Part shown: piece by piece, positions 48,683-59,470 of the stretch | Layout of the letters: each line of letters begins with the position of its first letter | How positions within the stretch are numbered: position 1 is the first letter of the stretch | Assembly: GCF_006385555.1 (NCBI RefSeq) | Contig: NZ_CP041036.1 | Location: 3,410,001 to 3,474,000, forward strand | Source: Shewanella polaris | Lineage (GTDB): Bacteria; Pseudomonadota; Gammaproteobacteria; Enterobacterales; Shewanellaceae | DNA length: 64,000 nt | Reading direction: 5' to 3' | Made by a program: the position numbers and the translations under genes | Notes under the pieces: model-generated | The model's database searches: none | What the model was told of the DNA's origin: nothing | The model's input: only the letters and a program-made list of their open reading frames with translations

Positions 48683-51067
48683 ATGAGCTTAGAAAACCAC
48701 AGTGCATTAATTGAACAACTAAAGTCTCTGATCATGGAACCTGACTTTCAGGATATTTTTGAACAGTTAACCGCTGACGAATCAAATTCTACCCGTTTTC
48801 TACTGAAAATGGAGCTAAACCGAATCTCATCTTTATGCACACGACTGATTGATTTACGCGACAAAACTGAATTACCTTGCGAAGAAATAGTCATTGCTAA
48901 TCAAAAACATTTCCTAGATGCACCAGCAAAAGAGTCTTTATTACAAATACTGCCATTATATCGCAATAATTACACACTAGGCGTATATGAGCATGTTATT
49001 AAACTGCATAAGCGGCGTCGCCTTAGACTGAGAGAAAAAGTCTCTGACGAAGATACTAACCAAGAAAATCAATTTCTGGTGCCTGGAGTCGTGCTCGGGA
49101 GCTACTTTAATCGTAGTGAAGAACGAATGAATTATAGCATTCGAATCATGGTTTCTCAGCAAGGGCTAGCTGAAGATAATGGCGTTACGCTAGATTTATC
49201 CGTCGGCGGAGCTCGCATTAAATTGCCATTGAAACATGGCTTTGACCAAGACAAACCGTTGCGCGTAAAACTGCTTGAACTCAGTGATGAATATTATTTG
49301 GATGATTTACAGCAAGGTGTTGACTATCAAATAGTTGATATTCAAAACAAAGATGACAGTGCCATCTTTAGACTAAAAAGGCTCGGCGGCGGAGGGGCGT
49401 TAGATAGCTTGTTATCGCAGTTAATCCGCGGGCATAAATTCCGCTATAAAGTGGATGTTAATGATGTCATCGTTACCGCGACGGGATTAGGTTATGAGCG
49501 TCATTACCTGCCTTTATTGACGCATTTACCCTTGTTTGTTTCTTCGGTTGATAATAAACCACAGATAACTTATGAATTGCTGAGTCGAAGTAACCAATCT
49601 ATCCAGCATTATTTTCAAGATGAAAATGAAATTAGCCAACTCCCAAGCCTTCTTAATACGAGTCGGTTAACTCAACTGATTAATCAAGCCGAAAACAATG
49701 ACCATAGTTATTTATTTAGTTTTACTTATCATGCCAACGGTAAGTTACATTTTTATTCTGCTACCTTAGCGGAACTTAAATCCACTAAAAATATCCATTT
49801 ATTTTTCGGTTTTGCTTCTAAAAAAGCCAGTTGGCGAGTGTTTAAAGTGATCACTCAAGTAATCGATCACAGTAAAAGCTACAAAACATCGACCCTCCCC
49901 GGAGATGATGCTCGTTATGCAGCCCTCACAGAACAACAATTAGCTCAATTTAGTCATACTTTACAACTTATTGATTTAACTAACGAGGAAGCTCGTAAGG
50001 ACTATCAATGCTGGTTTGAGCAATCCGATGTCAATGCTTTAAAGGTTTTTGCGCAAACTAAGATCAAGCAACAAAACATCAAAAAGGTTTCAATGCCATT
50101 TAGTGAACGGCGCCATGAAGCCCGATTCTCTTTTAAAACCTTAATTACCATCCAGCAAGGTGATAAACAGACATCGGGTATCACTCATGATATTTCAAGT
50201 CGTGGTTTACAAATTATGTTAGAAAAGACCACCAACTTTGATGAACCGGGTGCCATAACATTATCATTTCCAAGACTTCAGGCCGCAGCGAATACAACGA
50301 ATTTATCAAATTTACCATACCAATTAATACGCAGCCGAATGAATGGGCTGATTTTACATGTCAGTGCCATTATTGGTCACTCACCACATGAAGGTGTAAC
50401 GTTTTTAAATAAGCTCATTGCTCACAATAAACAAAAACTCGAACAATTATCTGATAACGAAGGCCAAAAGAAAGAACTGGCTGACGGGATGAAAAATCTG
50501 TTAATGCGTCAATTACCTGGTGTACCCTATTTTATTGAAAAAACAGCCAAAACGGCAAAAATGGCATATATAGGTATTGGTACTACGTCCGATGAAATTA
50601 GTCATTTATTTGCTCAGGATAGTGATAAATTACTGCAATACAACTTAATGCCACTGTTAAAGAACAATGTATTAAAACAGCAAATTGTAGACCCGCTTAA
50701 ACTGATGAAACCCACGCAAGATATGACCTTTTTTGAAGTATTTATTCAACTCACACGTCACCCTAGAGGCGCAGTGCAAATTCAATGTAAACTTAAATCT
50801 GAACTGATTAATAGAGAACAACAAATTGAATTTATTACTCAAAGTAAAAAAGCGGGTCGTTTTATGGCATTAAGAGTGTATGTAGGAGCAACTGACAAGC
50901 CCGATATGAGTTATATTCGACGCGAGCTAGAGTATATTCATATTCATGCAAATCATCGAGCTAAGCAATTGGAAGAGCAGTTATGGAAAGTCATTGGCTC
51001 TGGTGAGTTACTCGATATTACCGCAGAAGTTGAATTTCGCTTTCCAAGTGTCATGACGCTAACCTAA
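48683..51067 (+). CDS. Large protein with two PilZ domains (PlzC-like)
   Basis: A 794-residue cytosolic protein with two PilZ-like domains. The first, around residues 145-240, has DLSVGGAR near residue 170 but its arginine motif is degenerate (ERMNYSIR). The second, around residues 470-580, has intact ERRHEARF near residue 473 and DISSRGLQ near residue 502, so it should bind c-di-GMP. The N-terminal 140 and C-terminal 200 residues have no motif I recognise. The radA-PilZ-serB neighbourhood resembles, from memory, the plzC locus of Vibrio cholerae. It converges on an alpha/beta hydrolase gene with a 1-base gap between stops. Confidence 0.88.
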   Translation: MSLENHSALIEQLKSLIMEPDFQDIFEQLTADESNSTRFLLKMELNRISSLCTRLIDLRDKTELPCEEIVIANQKHFLDAPAKESLLQILPLYRNNYTLGVYEHVIKLHKRRRLRLREKVSDEDTNQENQFLVPGVVLGSYFNRSEERMNYSIRIMVSQQGLAEDNGVTLDLSVGGARIKLPLKHGFDQDKPLRVKLLELSDEYYLDDLQQGVDYQIVDIQNKDDSAIFRLKRLGGGGALDSLLSQLIRGHKFRYKVDVNDVIVTATGLGYERHYLPLLTHLPLFVSSVDNKPQITYELLSRSNQSIQHYFQDENEISQLPSLLNTSRLTQLINQAENNDHSYLFSFTYHANGKLHFYSATLAELKSTKNIHLFFGFASKKASWRVFKVITQVIDHSKSYKTSTLPGDDARYAALTEQQLAQFSHTLQLIDLTNEEARKDYQCWFEQSDVNALKVFAQTKIKQQNIKKVSMPFSERRHEARFSFKTLITIQQGDKQTSGITHDISSRGLQIMLEKTTNFDEPGAITLSFPRLQAAANTTNLSNLPYQLIRSRMNGLILHVSAIIGHSPHEGVTFLNKLIAHNKQKLEQLSDNEGQKKELADGMKNLLMRQLPGVPYFIEKTAKTAKMAYIGIGTTSDEISHLFAQDSDKLLQYNLMPLLKNNVLKQQIVDPLKLMKPTQDMTFFEVFIQLTRHPRGAVQIQCKLKSELINREQQIEFITQSKKAGRFMALRVYVGATDKPDMSYIRRELEYIHIHANHRAKQLEEQLWKVIGSGELLDITAEVEFRFPSVMTLT

Positions 51068-51985
51068 TCAATGCTCTGCTAGGCCCAAATACCATTGTTT
51101 AATTTGTACAAAATGATCTTGCTCTGCCTGTCGTTCTGTCAACATACCTGCGTGATTATAATCCATTAAATTACCCTTTTCTTTAGCGAGCAATGTGTAC
51201 TTAATCTGGGTAAAACCACATTCATCGATCATATCGCGTACATCTGATGGATTGCCTAAAACATGATCATTTTTCCCCGCAATGAACCAAGCCGGTGGCC
51301 ATAGTGCTTTTGTTGCAGCTTGGGCATAGTGAAAATGATCGTCATGATCAATCCAATCCCCCTTAACCCAATCAATGGTTTGCAATAAAGATGCACGGCT
51401 TTCATTGTCCATACCGACACGAAGCCGACTGGCATCAAAGTAGCCTTGTTTGGCTATATACAATGGCGCAAAACGATTCCAGAAAAAATCTACCATTAAC
51501 CATTTCTTAAATGACTTCACCTTGATAGTGCGTTTAGAGCCAAAAGTTAATAGTGATGCAACACTGGATTGTAAATGAGTATAACGAGCCAAACTGCTGG
51601 CCATTAATACCCCTCCCCATGAATGTGCACACCAATGTACTTTATTCACCAAAGGGTGACGCTTGGTAATAAAATGTTGTACTAAAGGCAATTGTTCACG
51701 AATGACTTCACCTTGACCCAAAGAAAAATGACGATCAATAACAGGCTTACTCAAGCCACGCCCTGCGGTATCCATAACATAAACATCAAAACCAGCCTTA
51801 GCCAAAAAACACCCTAGACCGCGCCCTGTGTCACTGTAAAATACCCTCCCATTTGACATAGCACCATGCAACATCAAAATGGGGATCCCCAGAGGTGTTA
51901 ATGTCGTAGGACGAATATGCCGAAGATGTAATGAACCATCACGGTATGGAATATAGAGAGAATCTTGGAAGATATCTTTAGTCAA
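51068..51985 (-). CDS. Alpha/beta hydrolase
   Basis: A 305-residue serine hydrolase of the alpha/beta fold. The oxyanion-hole segment LMLHGAMSNGRVF is near residue 38, the nucleophile elbow CAHSWGGVLMA (HSWGG) near residue 120, and an acidic residue and His in DHVLGNPSD and DYNHAGMLTE near the C-terminus. There is no signal peptide. Its substrate is unknown; the sequence resembles the serine-aminopeptidase/lysophospholipase group of hydrolases. It stands between the convergent PilZ gene and serB. Confidence 0.88.
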   Translation of the reverse strand: MTKDIFQDSLYIPYRDGSLHLRHIRPTTLTPLGIPILMLHGAMSNGRVFYSDTGRGLGCFLAKAGFDVYVMDTAGRGLSKPVIDRHFSLGQGEVIREQLPLVQHFITKRHPLVNKVHWCAHSWGGVLMASSLARYTHLQSSVASLLTFGSKRTIKVKSFKKWLMVDFFWNRFAPLYIAKQGYFDASRLRVGMDNESRASLLQTIDWVKGDWIDHDDHFHYAQAATKALWPPAWFIAGKNDHVLGNPSDVRDMIDECGFTQIKYTLLAKEKGNLMDYNHAGMLTERQAEQDHFVQIKQWYLGLAEH

Positions 51986-52101
51986 AATAGGCAGTTATAT
52001 TAGTAATAATAAATCTAAAACTAACATTACTGCCATGAATTACAACTAGAATAGAGTAACTATTCTATATTTAACGTGCTTTATAAGCATTGATACTGTC
52101 T

Positions 52102-53091
52102 TTATAGCTGTAAGCAAAAAACCAAAGCACGTAAATCGACATGTTGTATTGAAGCATCTGCGGCGGCAATTAATTTAGGCTTAGCATGAAATGCCAATCC
52201 TAAATCAGCGGCCTGGATCATCGCAATGTCATTGGCACCATCACCAATTGCCACTCGTTGGCCAGATGCAATAGACCATTGTTCAGCACACTGATTCACT
52301 ACGTTAGCTTTGTATTGAGCATCCACGACATCACCGGTCACTTCACCGCTGAGCTTACCATCAACAATAACCAGTTCATTGGCAAACGCGGCGTCTAAAT
52401 TCAATAATGTCTTTAAATGGTCCACAAATGGTGTAAAGCCACCGGAAGCGACTACTAACTTCCATTGATGCGTTTTTAATTCGGCTAACATCGCTTCAAG
52501 ACCAGACATTAAGGGTAAGGTATCGCATAATTGTTGAATAATCGCCGCATCGGCTCCAGCAAGCTTGCTGACACGTTGTCTTAAAGATTGTTCAAAGTCT
52601 AGTTCACCACGCATTGCACTTGCTGTAACGGCGGCAACTTCTTCACCAACACCAGCCATGAAGGCAAGTTCGTCAATACATTCGATTTCAATCGCTGTGG
52701 AATCCATATCCATCACCAATAATCCCGGTTGATTGAGGCGAGCTAAAGGTTGTTGAACAAGCACAATTTCAGCAGCTATATTCGTTGGGAATGACGCTAT
52801 CCATTGATCATTCGCTACTTGGGCCGCCAATTCAAAACCTAATAAATCATTCTGCCTGTCAAGCTTTGCAATATGGGCATTCGTTGGAATAGAGGATAAC
52901 CAAGACTCAATTTCAGTTGAGCATTCAACACTAAAAATCACTCGACAACGGTACGATAAATGAGCTTGCAAATTATTCAAATAATCTGACTCTCGATAAC
53001 GATATAACACACAGCTTAGATGTTGATATGTCTCACAACTACCTGAAAATAACCAATTTAGTAAAACATTATCATCTTGTTTAAGCATCAA
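52102..53091 (-). CDS. serB: Phosphoserine phosphatase
   Basis: SerB performs the last step of serine synthesis. The HAD nucleophile motif is LLVMDMDSTAIEIECIDELA near residue 127 (DxDST), motif II is VVASGGFTPFVDHL near residue 214, and motif III VAIGDGANDIAMIQAADLG near residue 283. An N-terminal regulatory region of about 110 residues precedes it. The length is 329 residues. It is divergent from ytjB, an arrangement conserved in E. coli. Confidence 0.97.
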   Translation of the reverse strand: MMLKQDDNVLLNWLFSGSCETYQHLSCVLYRYRESDYLNNLQAHLSYRCRVIFSVECSTEIESWLSSIPTNAHIAKLDRQNDLLGFELAAQVANDQWIASFPTNIAAEIVLVQQPLARLNQPGLLVMDMDSTAIEIECIDELAFMAGVGEEVAAVTASAMRGELDFEQSLRQRVSKLAGADAAIIQQLCDTLPLMSGLEAMLAELKTHQWKLVVASGGFTPFVDHLKTLLNLDAAFANELVIVDGKLSGEVTGDVVDAQYKANVVNQCAEQWSIASGQRVAIGDGANDIAMIQAADLGLAFHAKPKLIAAADASIQHVDLRALVFCLQL

Positions 53092-53249
53092 TACGGCCTC
53101 TTAGTATGTTACGACTATCTACTGACAAATTTTTCGATTAATATAGCTTTTTGATGATTCTCTGTAATTAGATAACTACAGAAGGGCTGCCCACAAAAAT
53201 GCCCAAAAAGACAGTTTCTAATTAAATAGAAAAAACACTGAGGATTAAA

Positions 53250-53924
53250 GTGATTTTTATTAAAGGCCTTAAAAAAAGACAAAAAGTCAGCAGAATTGTG
53301 CAAATCATTGTAGCAATAGTACTGATATTAGGTCTAATACAATTGTGGCAATCGAGTTTACGTAATGGCCAGAAATTATTAAATTCACAGACAAAAGTGA
53401 TGGCTCGACTGTTAGCACAACAAGCTGCTAATGGTGCTGCACCAGCAATGTTTTTGCAAAATGATGAACAACTTCAATGGTTAGCATCTGCACTAGCAGC
53501 GGATCCTAAAGTGATGTCGGTGAATATCTATAATTCGCAAGGTGTCAGATTGGCTTTTGCACAAAGTGTGTCATATGAAAACTTAGAAGCAGATTCAGAA
53601 ACATTAAAAGGTTTGTTAAAACCGTATCCTCCATTAATTGAAAACGTGATTCAAGATAATAATAATTTAGGTTACGTGGAAGTACGTTTAAATCTGGATA
53701 TATTTTTTGATGAAATAAAAGTGTTGTATGAACAAAATATGCAATTACAACAGATGATGTTGGTTGTAGCTGGCTTTATTGGTTTATTACTCTCTCGCGC
53801 ATTATCATTTAAACGAGCAGATTTTGATCGTCGAAAAACACGACTCAAATTACATAAAAAGACCAAAAAGAGGTCATTTACTCCTTCCTCTGCAACAGAT
53901 ATAGATACAGATAGCAAAAAATAA
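53250..53924 (+). CDS. ytjB: YtjB (Smp) family membrane protein
   Basis: A 224-residue inner-membrane protein related to E. coli YtjB/Smp, function unclear. It has an N-terminal helix (IIVAIVLILGLIQLWQSSL), a periplasmic loop of about 140 residues (TKVMARLLAQQAANGAAPAMF...), a second helix (MLVVAGFIGLLLSRAL) and a basic tail rich in lysine. The start is GTG at 53250, 6 bases after AGGA. It is divergent from serB, as in E. coli, which supports the assignment. Confidence 0.9.
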   Translation: MIFIKGLKKRQKVSRIVQIIVAIVLILGLIQLWQSSLRNGQKLLNSQTKVMARLLAQQAANGAAPAMFLQNDEQLQWLASALAADPKVMSVNIYNSQGVRLAFAQSVSYENLEADSETLKGLLKPYPPLIENVIQDNNNLGYVEVRLNLDIFFDEIKVLYEQNMQLQQMMLVVAGFIGLLLSRALSFKRADFDRRKTRLKLHKKTKKRSFTPSSATDIDTDSKK

Positions 53925-53928
53925 TATA

Positions 53929-53959
53929 AAAAATGGGCACTCAATGAGTGCCCATTTTT
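53929..53959. terminator. Bidirectional terminator between ytjB and deoD
   Basis: AAAAATGGGCACTC (53929-53942) and GAGTGCCCATTTTT (53946-53959) are perfect complements around AAT, between two convergent genes. Confidence 0.93.
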
Positions 53960-53975
53960 ATAATTAACGTTTAAA

Positions 53976-54686
53976 TTACAGTGTTAATGCTGCATCTAAA
54001 GTCATAACTATCATGTCGCTGAATGTGGTTTGACGCTCATCAGAAGTGGTTTTTTCACCAGTACGAATATGGTCAGATACAGTCACGACACACAAGGCTT
54101 TTGCACCTAACTCATGTGCAACACCATACAAGCCAGCAGCTTCCATTTCGACGCCTAAAACACCCATCTTTTCCATCACATCAAACATTTGAGGATCTGG
54201 AGTGTAGAATAAATCAGCAGAAAAAACGTTACCAACACGGATCTTCGTTCCATGTTTTTTAGCTGAATCAACGACTGCGCTTAATAAGCTGTAATCAGCA
54301 ATAGCAGCAAAATCGTTATCTTTAAAACGTAAACGATTCACGCGTGAGTCTGTACATGCACCCATACCAATAATCACATCACGCACTTTTACATCAGTGC
54401 TAATAGCACCACAAGTACCAACACGGATTAGGTTTTTAACGCCATAATCTTTGATTAATTCATGAGCATAAATTGAACAAGATGGAATTCCCATACCTGA
54501 ACCCATAACCGAAATACGCTTACCTTTATAAGTACCAGTAAAACCAAGCATGTTACGAACATCTGTTACTTGCTCAACATTTTCTAGAAATGTTTCTGCA
54601 ATGTATTTTGCACGTAATGGATCTCCTGGGAAAAGTACAGTGTCGCCAAAAGCACCTTCAACAGCATTAATATGTGGTGTAGCCAT
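53976..54686 (-). CDS. deoD: Purine nucleoside phosphorylase DeoD
   Basis: DeoD phosphorolyses purine (deoxy)nucleosides to free base and (deoxy)ribose 1-phosphate. [31 protein letters not shown] is typical; [16 protein letters not shown] near residue 63, the phosphate and sugar-binding RVGTCGAI near residue 87, [11 protein letters not shown] near residue 181 and VSDHI near residue 203 are catalytic. It has 236 residues. It is the last gene of deoC-deoA-deoB-deoD. Confidence 0.98.
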   Translation of the reverse strand: MATPHINAVEGAFGDTVLFPGDPLRAKYIAETFLENVEQVTDVRNMLGFTGTYKGKRISVMGSGMGIPSCSIYAHELIKDYGVKNLIRVGTCGAISTDVKVRDVIIGMGACTDSRVNRLRFKDNDFAAIADYSLLSAVVDSAKKHGTKIRVGNVFSADLFYTPDPQMFDVMEKMGVLGVEMEAAGLYGVAHELGAKALCVVTVSDHIRTGEKTTSDERQTTFSDMIVMTLDAALTL

Positions 54687-54783
54687 GTTATAACCCCTAT
54701 GTTTCTATTTTATTTTACTTAATCATGTTTGCAGTTTAGCAAAGGCATTAAACTTTATATAGAACCGTCGTTTGAAAATGTGA

Positions 54784-56004
54784 CTAATTAATAAAAGATT
54801 CACCATAATTCATTGGTTCTAACTTAAAATAACTCGCAATAGACTGACCAATATCAGCAAAAGACTTACGGCGACCTAATGAACCCGCAGGTAAACCAGC
54901 ACCATAAGCTAAAACTGGTACGCGTTCACGAGTATGCTCAGTACCCACCCAGGTAGGATCACAACCATGATCTGCTGTAAATAAAACAAGGTCATCTGGC
55001 TCTAAAGCCGCAAATAACTCAGGTAAACGAGAATCAAAATATTCAAGAGCTTTAGCATAACCAGCAGTGTCACGACGATGACCATAATGTGAGTCAAAAT
55101 CAACAAAGTTAGTAAATACAATAGTGTTATCACCCGCACGCTTAATTTGCGCTAAGGTTTCATCAAATAGCTCTTCAAGACCCGTGGCTTTAAACTTTTG
55201 AGTAATACCACTATGAGCATAAATATCGGCAATTTTACCAATACTCACCACTTCACCACCAGCATCTTTCATTTTATCGAGCACTGTTGGTGCTGGCGGT
55301 AATACCGCGTAATCATGACGATTGCCTGTACGCGCAAAATCTATCGCTCCAGTCCCTACAAACGGGCGCGCAATAACACGGCCAATATTATAAGGCTCTA
55401 ACTCTTCACGAGCGATTTTGCATAAATTGTATAGATTTTCTAGGCCAAATGATTCTTCATGACAAGCTATTTGAAATACCGAATCGGCAGAAGTGTAAAA
55501 AATAGGCTTGCCTGTTTTCATGTGCTCTTCGCCTAATTCTTCAAGAATTTTAGTGCCTGAAGCATGGCTGTTACCTAAGAAGCCGTCTAATCCGGCGCGT
55601 TTTAGGATTTTATCGGTTAATTCTTTAGGAAATGAATTGGTTAAATCGCTGAAATATCCCCATTCATATAAAACGGGTACACCAGCCATTTCCCAATGAC
55701 CACTTGGTGTATCTTTGCCAGAGCTTAATTCATCAGCATGACCATAAGCACCAATAAGCTCAACATTATCACCAAAACCAGCAGCAAATTGACCCGTACT
55801 TTCAAAGCCTGCGTGACCTAAACCTAATCGAGCAAGATTAGGTAATTTTAAAGGCCCTTGTCGGCCAATATCCGCTTTACCTTCCGCACACGCCTGCGCA
55901 ATGTGGCCGAAAGTATCAGAACCGACATCACCAAACTTATCTGCATCGGTGGCTGCACCGACACCAAAAGAGTCGAGCATTAAAATAAAAGTTCGTTTCA
56001 TCAT
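54784..56004 (-). CDS. deoB: Phosphopentomutase DeoB
   Basis: DeoB converts (deoxy)ribose 1-phosphate to the 5-phosphate. The metal-binding start [25 protein letters not shown] and the alkaline-phosphatase-type [20 protein letters not shown] near residue 350 are conserved; the cap domain with [12 protein letters not shown] lies in between. It has 406 residues (405 from the second ATG). It follows deoA by 9 bases and precedes deoD by 97 bases. Confidence 0.97.
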   Translation of the reverse strand: MMKRTFILMLDSFGVGAATDADKFGDVGSDTFGHIAQACAEGKADIGRQGPLKLPNLARLGLGHAGFESTGQFAAGFGDNVELIGAYGHADELSSGKDTPSGHWEMAGVPVLYEWGYFSDLTNSFPKELTDKILKRAGLDGFLGNSHASGTKILEELGEEHMKTGKPIFYTSADSVFQIACHEESFGLENLYNLCKIAREELEPYNIGRVIARPFVGTGAIDFARTGNRHDYAVLPPAPTVLDKMKDAGGEVVSIGKIADIYAHSGITQKFKATGLEELFDETLAQIKRAGDNTIVFTNFVDFDSHYGHRRDTAGYAKALEYFDSRLPELFAALEPDDLVLFTADHGCDPTWVGTEHTRERVPVLAYGAGLPAGSLGRRKSFADIGQSIASYFKLEPMNYGESFIN

Positions 56005-56013
56005 GTTTTCCCT

Positions 56014-57345
56014 TTATAAATCTGAAGCGCGAATATAACGATATATTTCAGGCGTCTTCTCAGGCGCACTATCGCCAATAACAATCGCTTGCTGAACAGC
56101 TGCTGCGGCTTCTGCAAAAGCATCTTCAGATTGAGCATGGATCATCGCTAACGGGACATCTTTATTAACTTCCTGACCCAATGCACACACTTGAGTTAAT
56201 CCAACACTGTAATCCAATACATCACCAGGTTTACGACGTCCGCCACCTAAGGTAACAACAGATAAACCAAGTTCGCGTGTATCCATTTTATAAGCAAAAC
56301 CAGATATGTTCGAATAAACTGGACGTATAATCTTCGCTTGAGGTAAGTATTTATCATATGCCTCAACGAAATCGGTTGGGCCACCTAAGCCAGCAACCAT
56401 TTTAGCGAACGCTTCAGCGGCCTTACCATTATCGAGTACAGCATTTAACTTATTACGTGCTTCTGCTTCATTTTGTGCAATACCACCTAAAATGAGCATT
56501 TCTGCACATAATCCCATGGTGACAGCATATAAACGCGGATTACGATATTGACCAGTTAAAAAGTTAATCGCTTCACGAACTTCAACAGCATTACCTGCAC
56601 ATGAAGCCAACACTTGGTTCATATCCGTTAATAACGCGGTTGTTTTTGTGCCTGCACCGTTTGCGACAGCAGTAATACTACGAGCTAATTCTTCAGATGC
56701 TTCGTAGGTTGGCATAAATGCACCACTTCCTACTTTTACATCCATCACAAGGGCATCAAGTCCAGCAGCTAACTTTTTAGATAAAATGGATGCGGTAATT
56801 AACGAAATAGATTCTACAGTGGCGGTATTATCGCGAATGGAATAGAAACGCTTGTCTGCCGGTACTAAGTCACCAGTTTGGCCAATAATGGCAACACCTG
56901 CGTCTTTAACAACTTTGCGGAACAATTCACTTGAAGGCTCAGTTTGATATCCAGGAATAGCATCAAACTTATCTAGTGTACCACCAGTATGACCTAGACC
57001 ACGCCCGGAAATCATCGGTACATAACCACCACAAGCTGCAGCCATAGGGCCAAGCATTAAGCTGATAACATCACCCACACCGCCAGTACTATGTTTATCA
57101 ATAATAGGACCATCAAGGCCGAGTGAATCCCAATTTAATACTGTTCCGGAATCGCGCATCGCAATCGTTAATGCTATACGTTCGTCCATATTCATGTCTT
57201 TGAAATACACGGCCATGCCGAACGCAGCAATTTGACCTTCAGAAACCGTATTATGAGTAATACCATCAACAAAAAATTGAATTTCAGCCGTACTTAGTGC
57301 ATCGCCGTTGCGTTTTTTGCGAATAATCTCTTGAGCAAGAAACAT
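56014..57345 (-). CDS. deoA: Thymidine phosphorylase DeoA
   Basis: DeoA cleaves thymidine and deoxyuridine to base and deoxyribose 1-phosphate. Start [17 protein letters not shown] at 57345 with an AAGGGGA site 6 bases before it matches E. coli; a longer frame to 57441 is not supported. The phosphate and nucleoside-binding motifs [18 protein letters not shown] near residue 85 and [20 protein letters not shown] near residue 110, and KVGSGAFMP near residue 190, are intact. It has 443 residues. Between deoC and deoB in the usual order. Confidence 0.97.
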   Translation of the reverse strand: MFLAQEIIRKKRNGDALSTAEIQFFVDGITHNTVSEGQIAAFGMAVYFKDMNMDERIALTIAMRDSGTVLNWDSLGLDGPIIDKHSTGGVGDVISLMLGPMAAACGGYVPMISGRGLGHTGGTLDKFDAIPGYQTEPSSELFRKVVKDAGVAIIGQTGDLVPADKRFYSIRDNTATVESISLITASILSKKLAAGLDALVMDVKVGSGAFMPTYEASEELARSITAVANGAGTKTTALLTDMNQVLASCAGNAVEVREAINFLTGQYRNPRLYAVTMGLCAEMLILGGIAQNEAEARNKLNAVLDNGKAAEAFAKMVAGLGGPTDFVEAYDKYLPQAKIIRPVYSNISGFAYKMDTRELGLSVVTLGGGRRKPGDVLDYSVGLTQVCALGQEVNKDVPLAMIHAQSEDAFAEAAAAVQQAIVIGDSAPEKTPEIYRYIRASDL

Positions 57346-57470
57346 ATGAGTCCCCTTTAGGCAATCCAACACCTTGAGGATCGCCATTAATATCTGAAAT
57401 GTCATCAGATGATGACGCTTTGCATGACCATTAGTGGTCATGCAAAATGAGTGTTAATGCATAATACGAA

Positions 57471-58244
57471 TTAGTAGCCTGAAGTCGATTTAGGCGCTTC
57501 AGTCATTTCAAGGGTATGCAGTAAGCTGTTTAATAGGCTAGAGGCACCAAAACGGAATGTTTGCGGACTGACCCAATCAGCACCTAAAATACGTTCGGCT
57601 AGGTCTAAAAACTCTGCAGTTTGTTCGGCATCACGTACACCACCAGCTGGTTTAAAACCAACTTGGCGATTTTTCTCACTGATCACAGTTAGCATTATTT
57701 CAGCCGCTTCAATCGTGGCATTAACCGGTACTTTCCCGGTTGATGTTTTGATAAAATTAGCACCTGCATCAATAGCTATTTCTGATGCTTTACGAATTAA
57801 AGCAGGATCTTTCAACTCGCCAGATTCGATAATCACTTTTAAAAGGACATCTTCACCGCATTCTTCTTTACACGCTTTTACCAATTCAAAGCCAACCGTC
57901 TCATTACCAGCCATTAACGCTCTGTAAGGAAACACAACATCCACTTCATCGGCACCATAGGCAACAGCAGCACGGGTTTCTAACACGGCAATGGCAATAT
58001 CATCATTACCATGAGGAAAGTTAGTCACTGTAGCAATTTTAATGTCTTCACAATCAAGCTCATTAAGTGTTTTACGTGCGATAGGAATAAAACGAGGATA
58101 TATACATATAGCAGCGGTATTGCCAGCAGGAGACTTGGCTTTATGGCACAAATCAATCACTTTTTGTTCTGTATCATCATCATTCAATGTGGTTAAATCC
58201 ATTAATGAAATACCGCGTAGTGCCGCTTTTTTTAAATCAGTCAT
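57471..58244 (-). CDS. deoC: Deoxyribose-phosphate aldolase DeoC
   Basis: DeoC splits deoxyribose 5-phosphate to acetaldehyde and glyceraldehyde 3-phosphate. Catalytic lysines are in [14 protein letters not shown] near residue 140 (the proton-relay region) and [14 protein letters not shown] near residue 170 (Schiff base); [19 protein letters not shown] near residue 202 is a further motif. It has 257 residues. It opens the deoC-deoA-deoB-deoD unit; the promoter region 58245-58571 has repeats that may be operator sites. Confidence 0.98.
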   Translation of the reverse strand: MTDLKKAALRGISLMDLTTLNDDDTEQKVIDLCHKAKSPAGNTAAICIYPRFIPIARKTLNELDCEDIKIATVTNFPHGNDDIAIAVLETRAAVAYGADEVDVVFPYRALMAGNETVGFELVKACKEECGEDVLLKVIIESGELKDPALIRKASEIAIDAGANFIKTSTGKVPVNATIEAAEIMLTVISEKNRQVGFKPAGGVRDAEQTAEFLDLAERILGADWVSPQTFRFGASSLLNSLLHTLEMTEAPKSTSGY

Positions 58245-58618
58245 AATTGCTCTCCGAAACGAAAAATCAAAGTCGATAAATTTTTTCAGGCAATACTATT
58301 GAACAGGCATATGATTAAATTATGGCCGGGCCTTCAGTACTGCCAGTAAATCTAGGTGATATTTACTAACCTAGGTATTCAATCTGATAACGAGTACCAC
58401 GACTTGAATCCTTGAAGACCGGAAAAGGTAAAACAAAGATATTTGTTTTAACTATTCCGCGAAAAATCCATTTTAGCGCGTAAAAATAAAACTTTGTAGA
58501 GTACAAACCTTTATATAAAAATACTGTTAAACATAATAGTTTTAGATAAAAATTTGATAGTGATTTTGTGTAAAAGTTGAAGCCGCAAAGCGGCTCCAAC
58601 ATATTCACTAAACCAATC
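58245..58618 (-). other. 374-base region between deoC and the Tsx-like gene
   Basis: Holds the tsx terminator at its right end and the deoC regulatory region. Near the middle two 9-base copies, AATCTAGGT (58349-58357) and AACCTAGGT (58368-58376), lie 19 bases apart, and AGTAAAT (58345-58351) pairs with ATTTACT (58361-58367). They are candidates for a repressor (DeoR- or CytR-like) site, but do not match a consensus I can name. Confidence 0.45.
58572..58600 (-). terminator. Terminator of the Tsx-like gene
   Basis: GTTGAAGCCGC (58576-58586) pairs with GCGGCTCCAAC (58590-58600) apart from one mismatch, loop AAA, followed on the minus strand by TTTT. It lies 19 bases after the stop codon. Confidence 0.8.
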
Positions 58619-59470
58619 TTAGAACTTGTAAGTAGCAGATAGGTAATGTGACCAACCTGTAGATTCTAGAGCTAGCGCACCAGCACCATCTTCTAACAAG
58701 TAAACGTCTTGGAAACCTTTTAAGCCATAACCAAGCGCATATTGATCTGAATGCCAGTATAGACCAAAGAAGATGTTACCACCGGTTGACGTTTTAGGTA
58801 CAAAAGCAGTTTCGTCTTCGTCAGCACCAAATTGGTAATCGATATAACCTTGGAATGACAAGAAGCTCTTATTGTCAAAGAAGTAGAAAGGCTTGAACCA
58901 GTTAGCTGAGAACTGATAACCATTCCATTCTTTAGCATTCATGTCATAGAAACCATAAAGGTTCATACCAGTTTTGCCTAACCAAGGTACATTTACGTCA
59001 GCACCAACACCCCAGTATGTAGAGTTAACGCCTTCGCCGTTAAGACCATCCCAGTTGAATAAAGTTGAGAAATATACTTCTTGGATTGGACCAAAAGATA
59101 AATCTTTACCCGTAATAGCATCGATAGAGAAACGTGGATTGAACTTCATGAATATTTTACTAGTGCCTGAACCTGGGTTTTTGTCACCATTGTCAGTAGA
59201 TTCATTTGCTAAGTTGAACACATCAACGTAACCATAAAGATCAACAACACCAGAACGACCACCAAATTCCATTTCTAAGTAGTTATGTTGATCGCCAGAT
59301 GCTGGGTTATCTGGCTTTTCACCGATAGAGTACATAGCGTTAAACTGTAACCACTTGTAATCACTACCGTGAAGATCTGTACGGTCTGCCGCAAAAGCAT
59401 TACCAGAAATAGCAGCAACTGTTGCACCCGCTAAAGCTAACATTTTTACATTTTTCATCATCAACCCCAT
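58619..59470 (-). CDS. Tsx/OmpK-family nucleoside-specific outer-membrane channel
   Basis: A 283-residue outer-membrane beta-barrel of the Tsx (OmpK) nucleoside-channel family. The signal sequence (MKNVKMLALAGATVAAISGNAFA) ends before ADRTDLHGSDYKWLQFNAMY, typical of mature Tsx-like proteins, then alternating beta strands (EMEFGGRSGVVDLYGYVDVF) and the C-terminal HYLSATYKF, with the terminal phenylalanine needed for barrel assembly. The start is at 59470, or 59458 for the second candidate. It lies between nupC and deoC, supporting a nucleoside uptake role. Confidence 0.92.
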   Translation of the reverse strand: MGLMMKNVKMLALAGATVAAISGNAFAADRTDLHGSDYKWLQFNAMYSIGEKPDNPASGDQHNYLEMEFGGRSGVVDLYGYVDVFNLANESTDNGDKNPGSGTSKIFMKFNPRFSIDAITGKDLSFGPIQEVYFSTLFNWDGLNGEGVNSTYWGVGADVNVPWLGKTGMNLYGFYDMNAKEWNGYQFSANWFKPFYFFDNKSFLSFQGYIDYQFGADEDETAFVPKTSTGGNIFFGLYWHSDQYALGYGLKGFQDVYLLEDGAGALALESTGWSHYLSATYKF

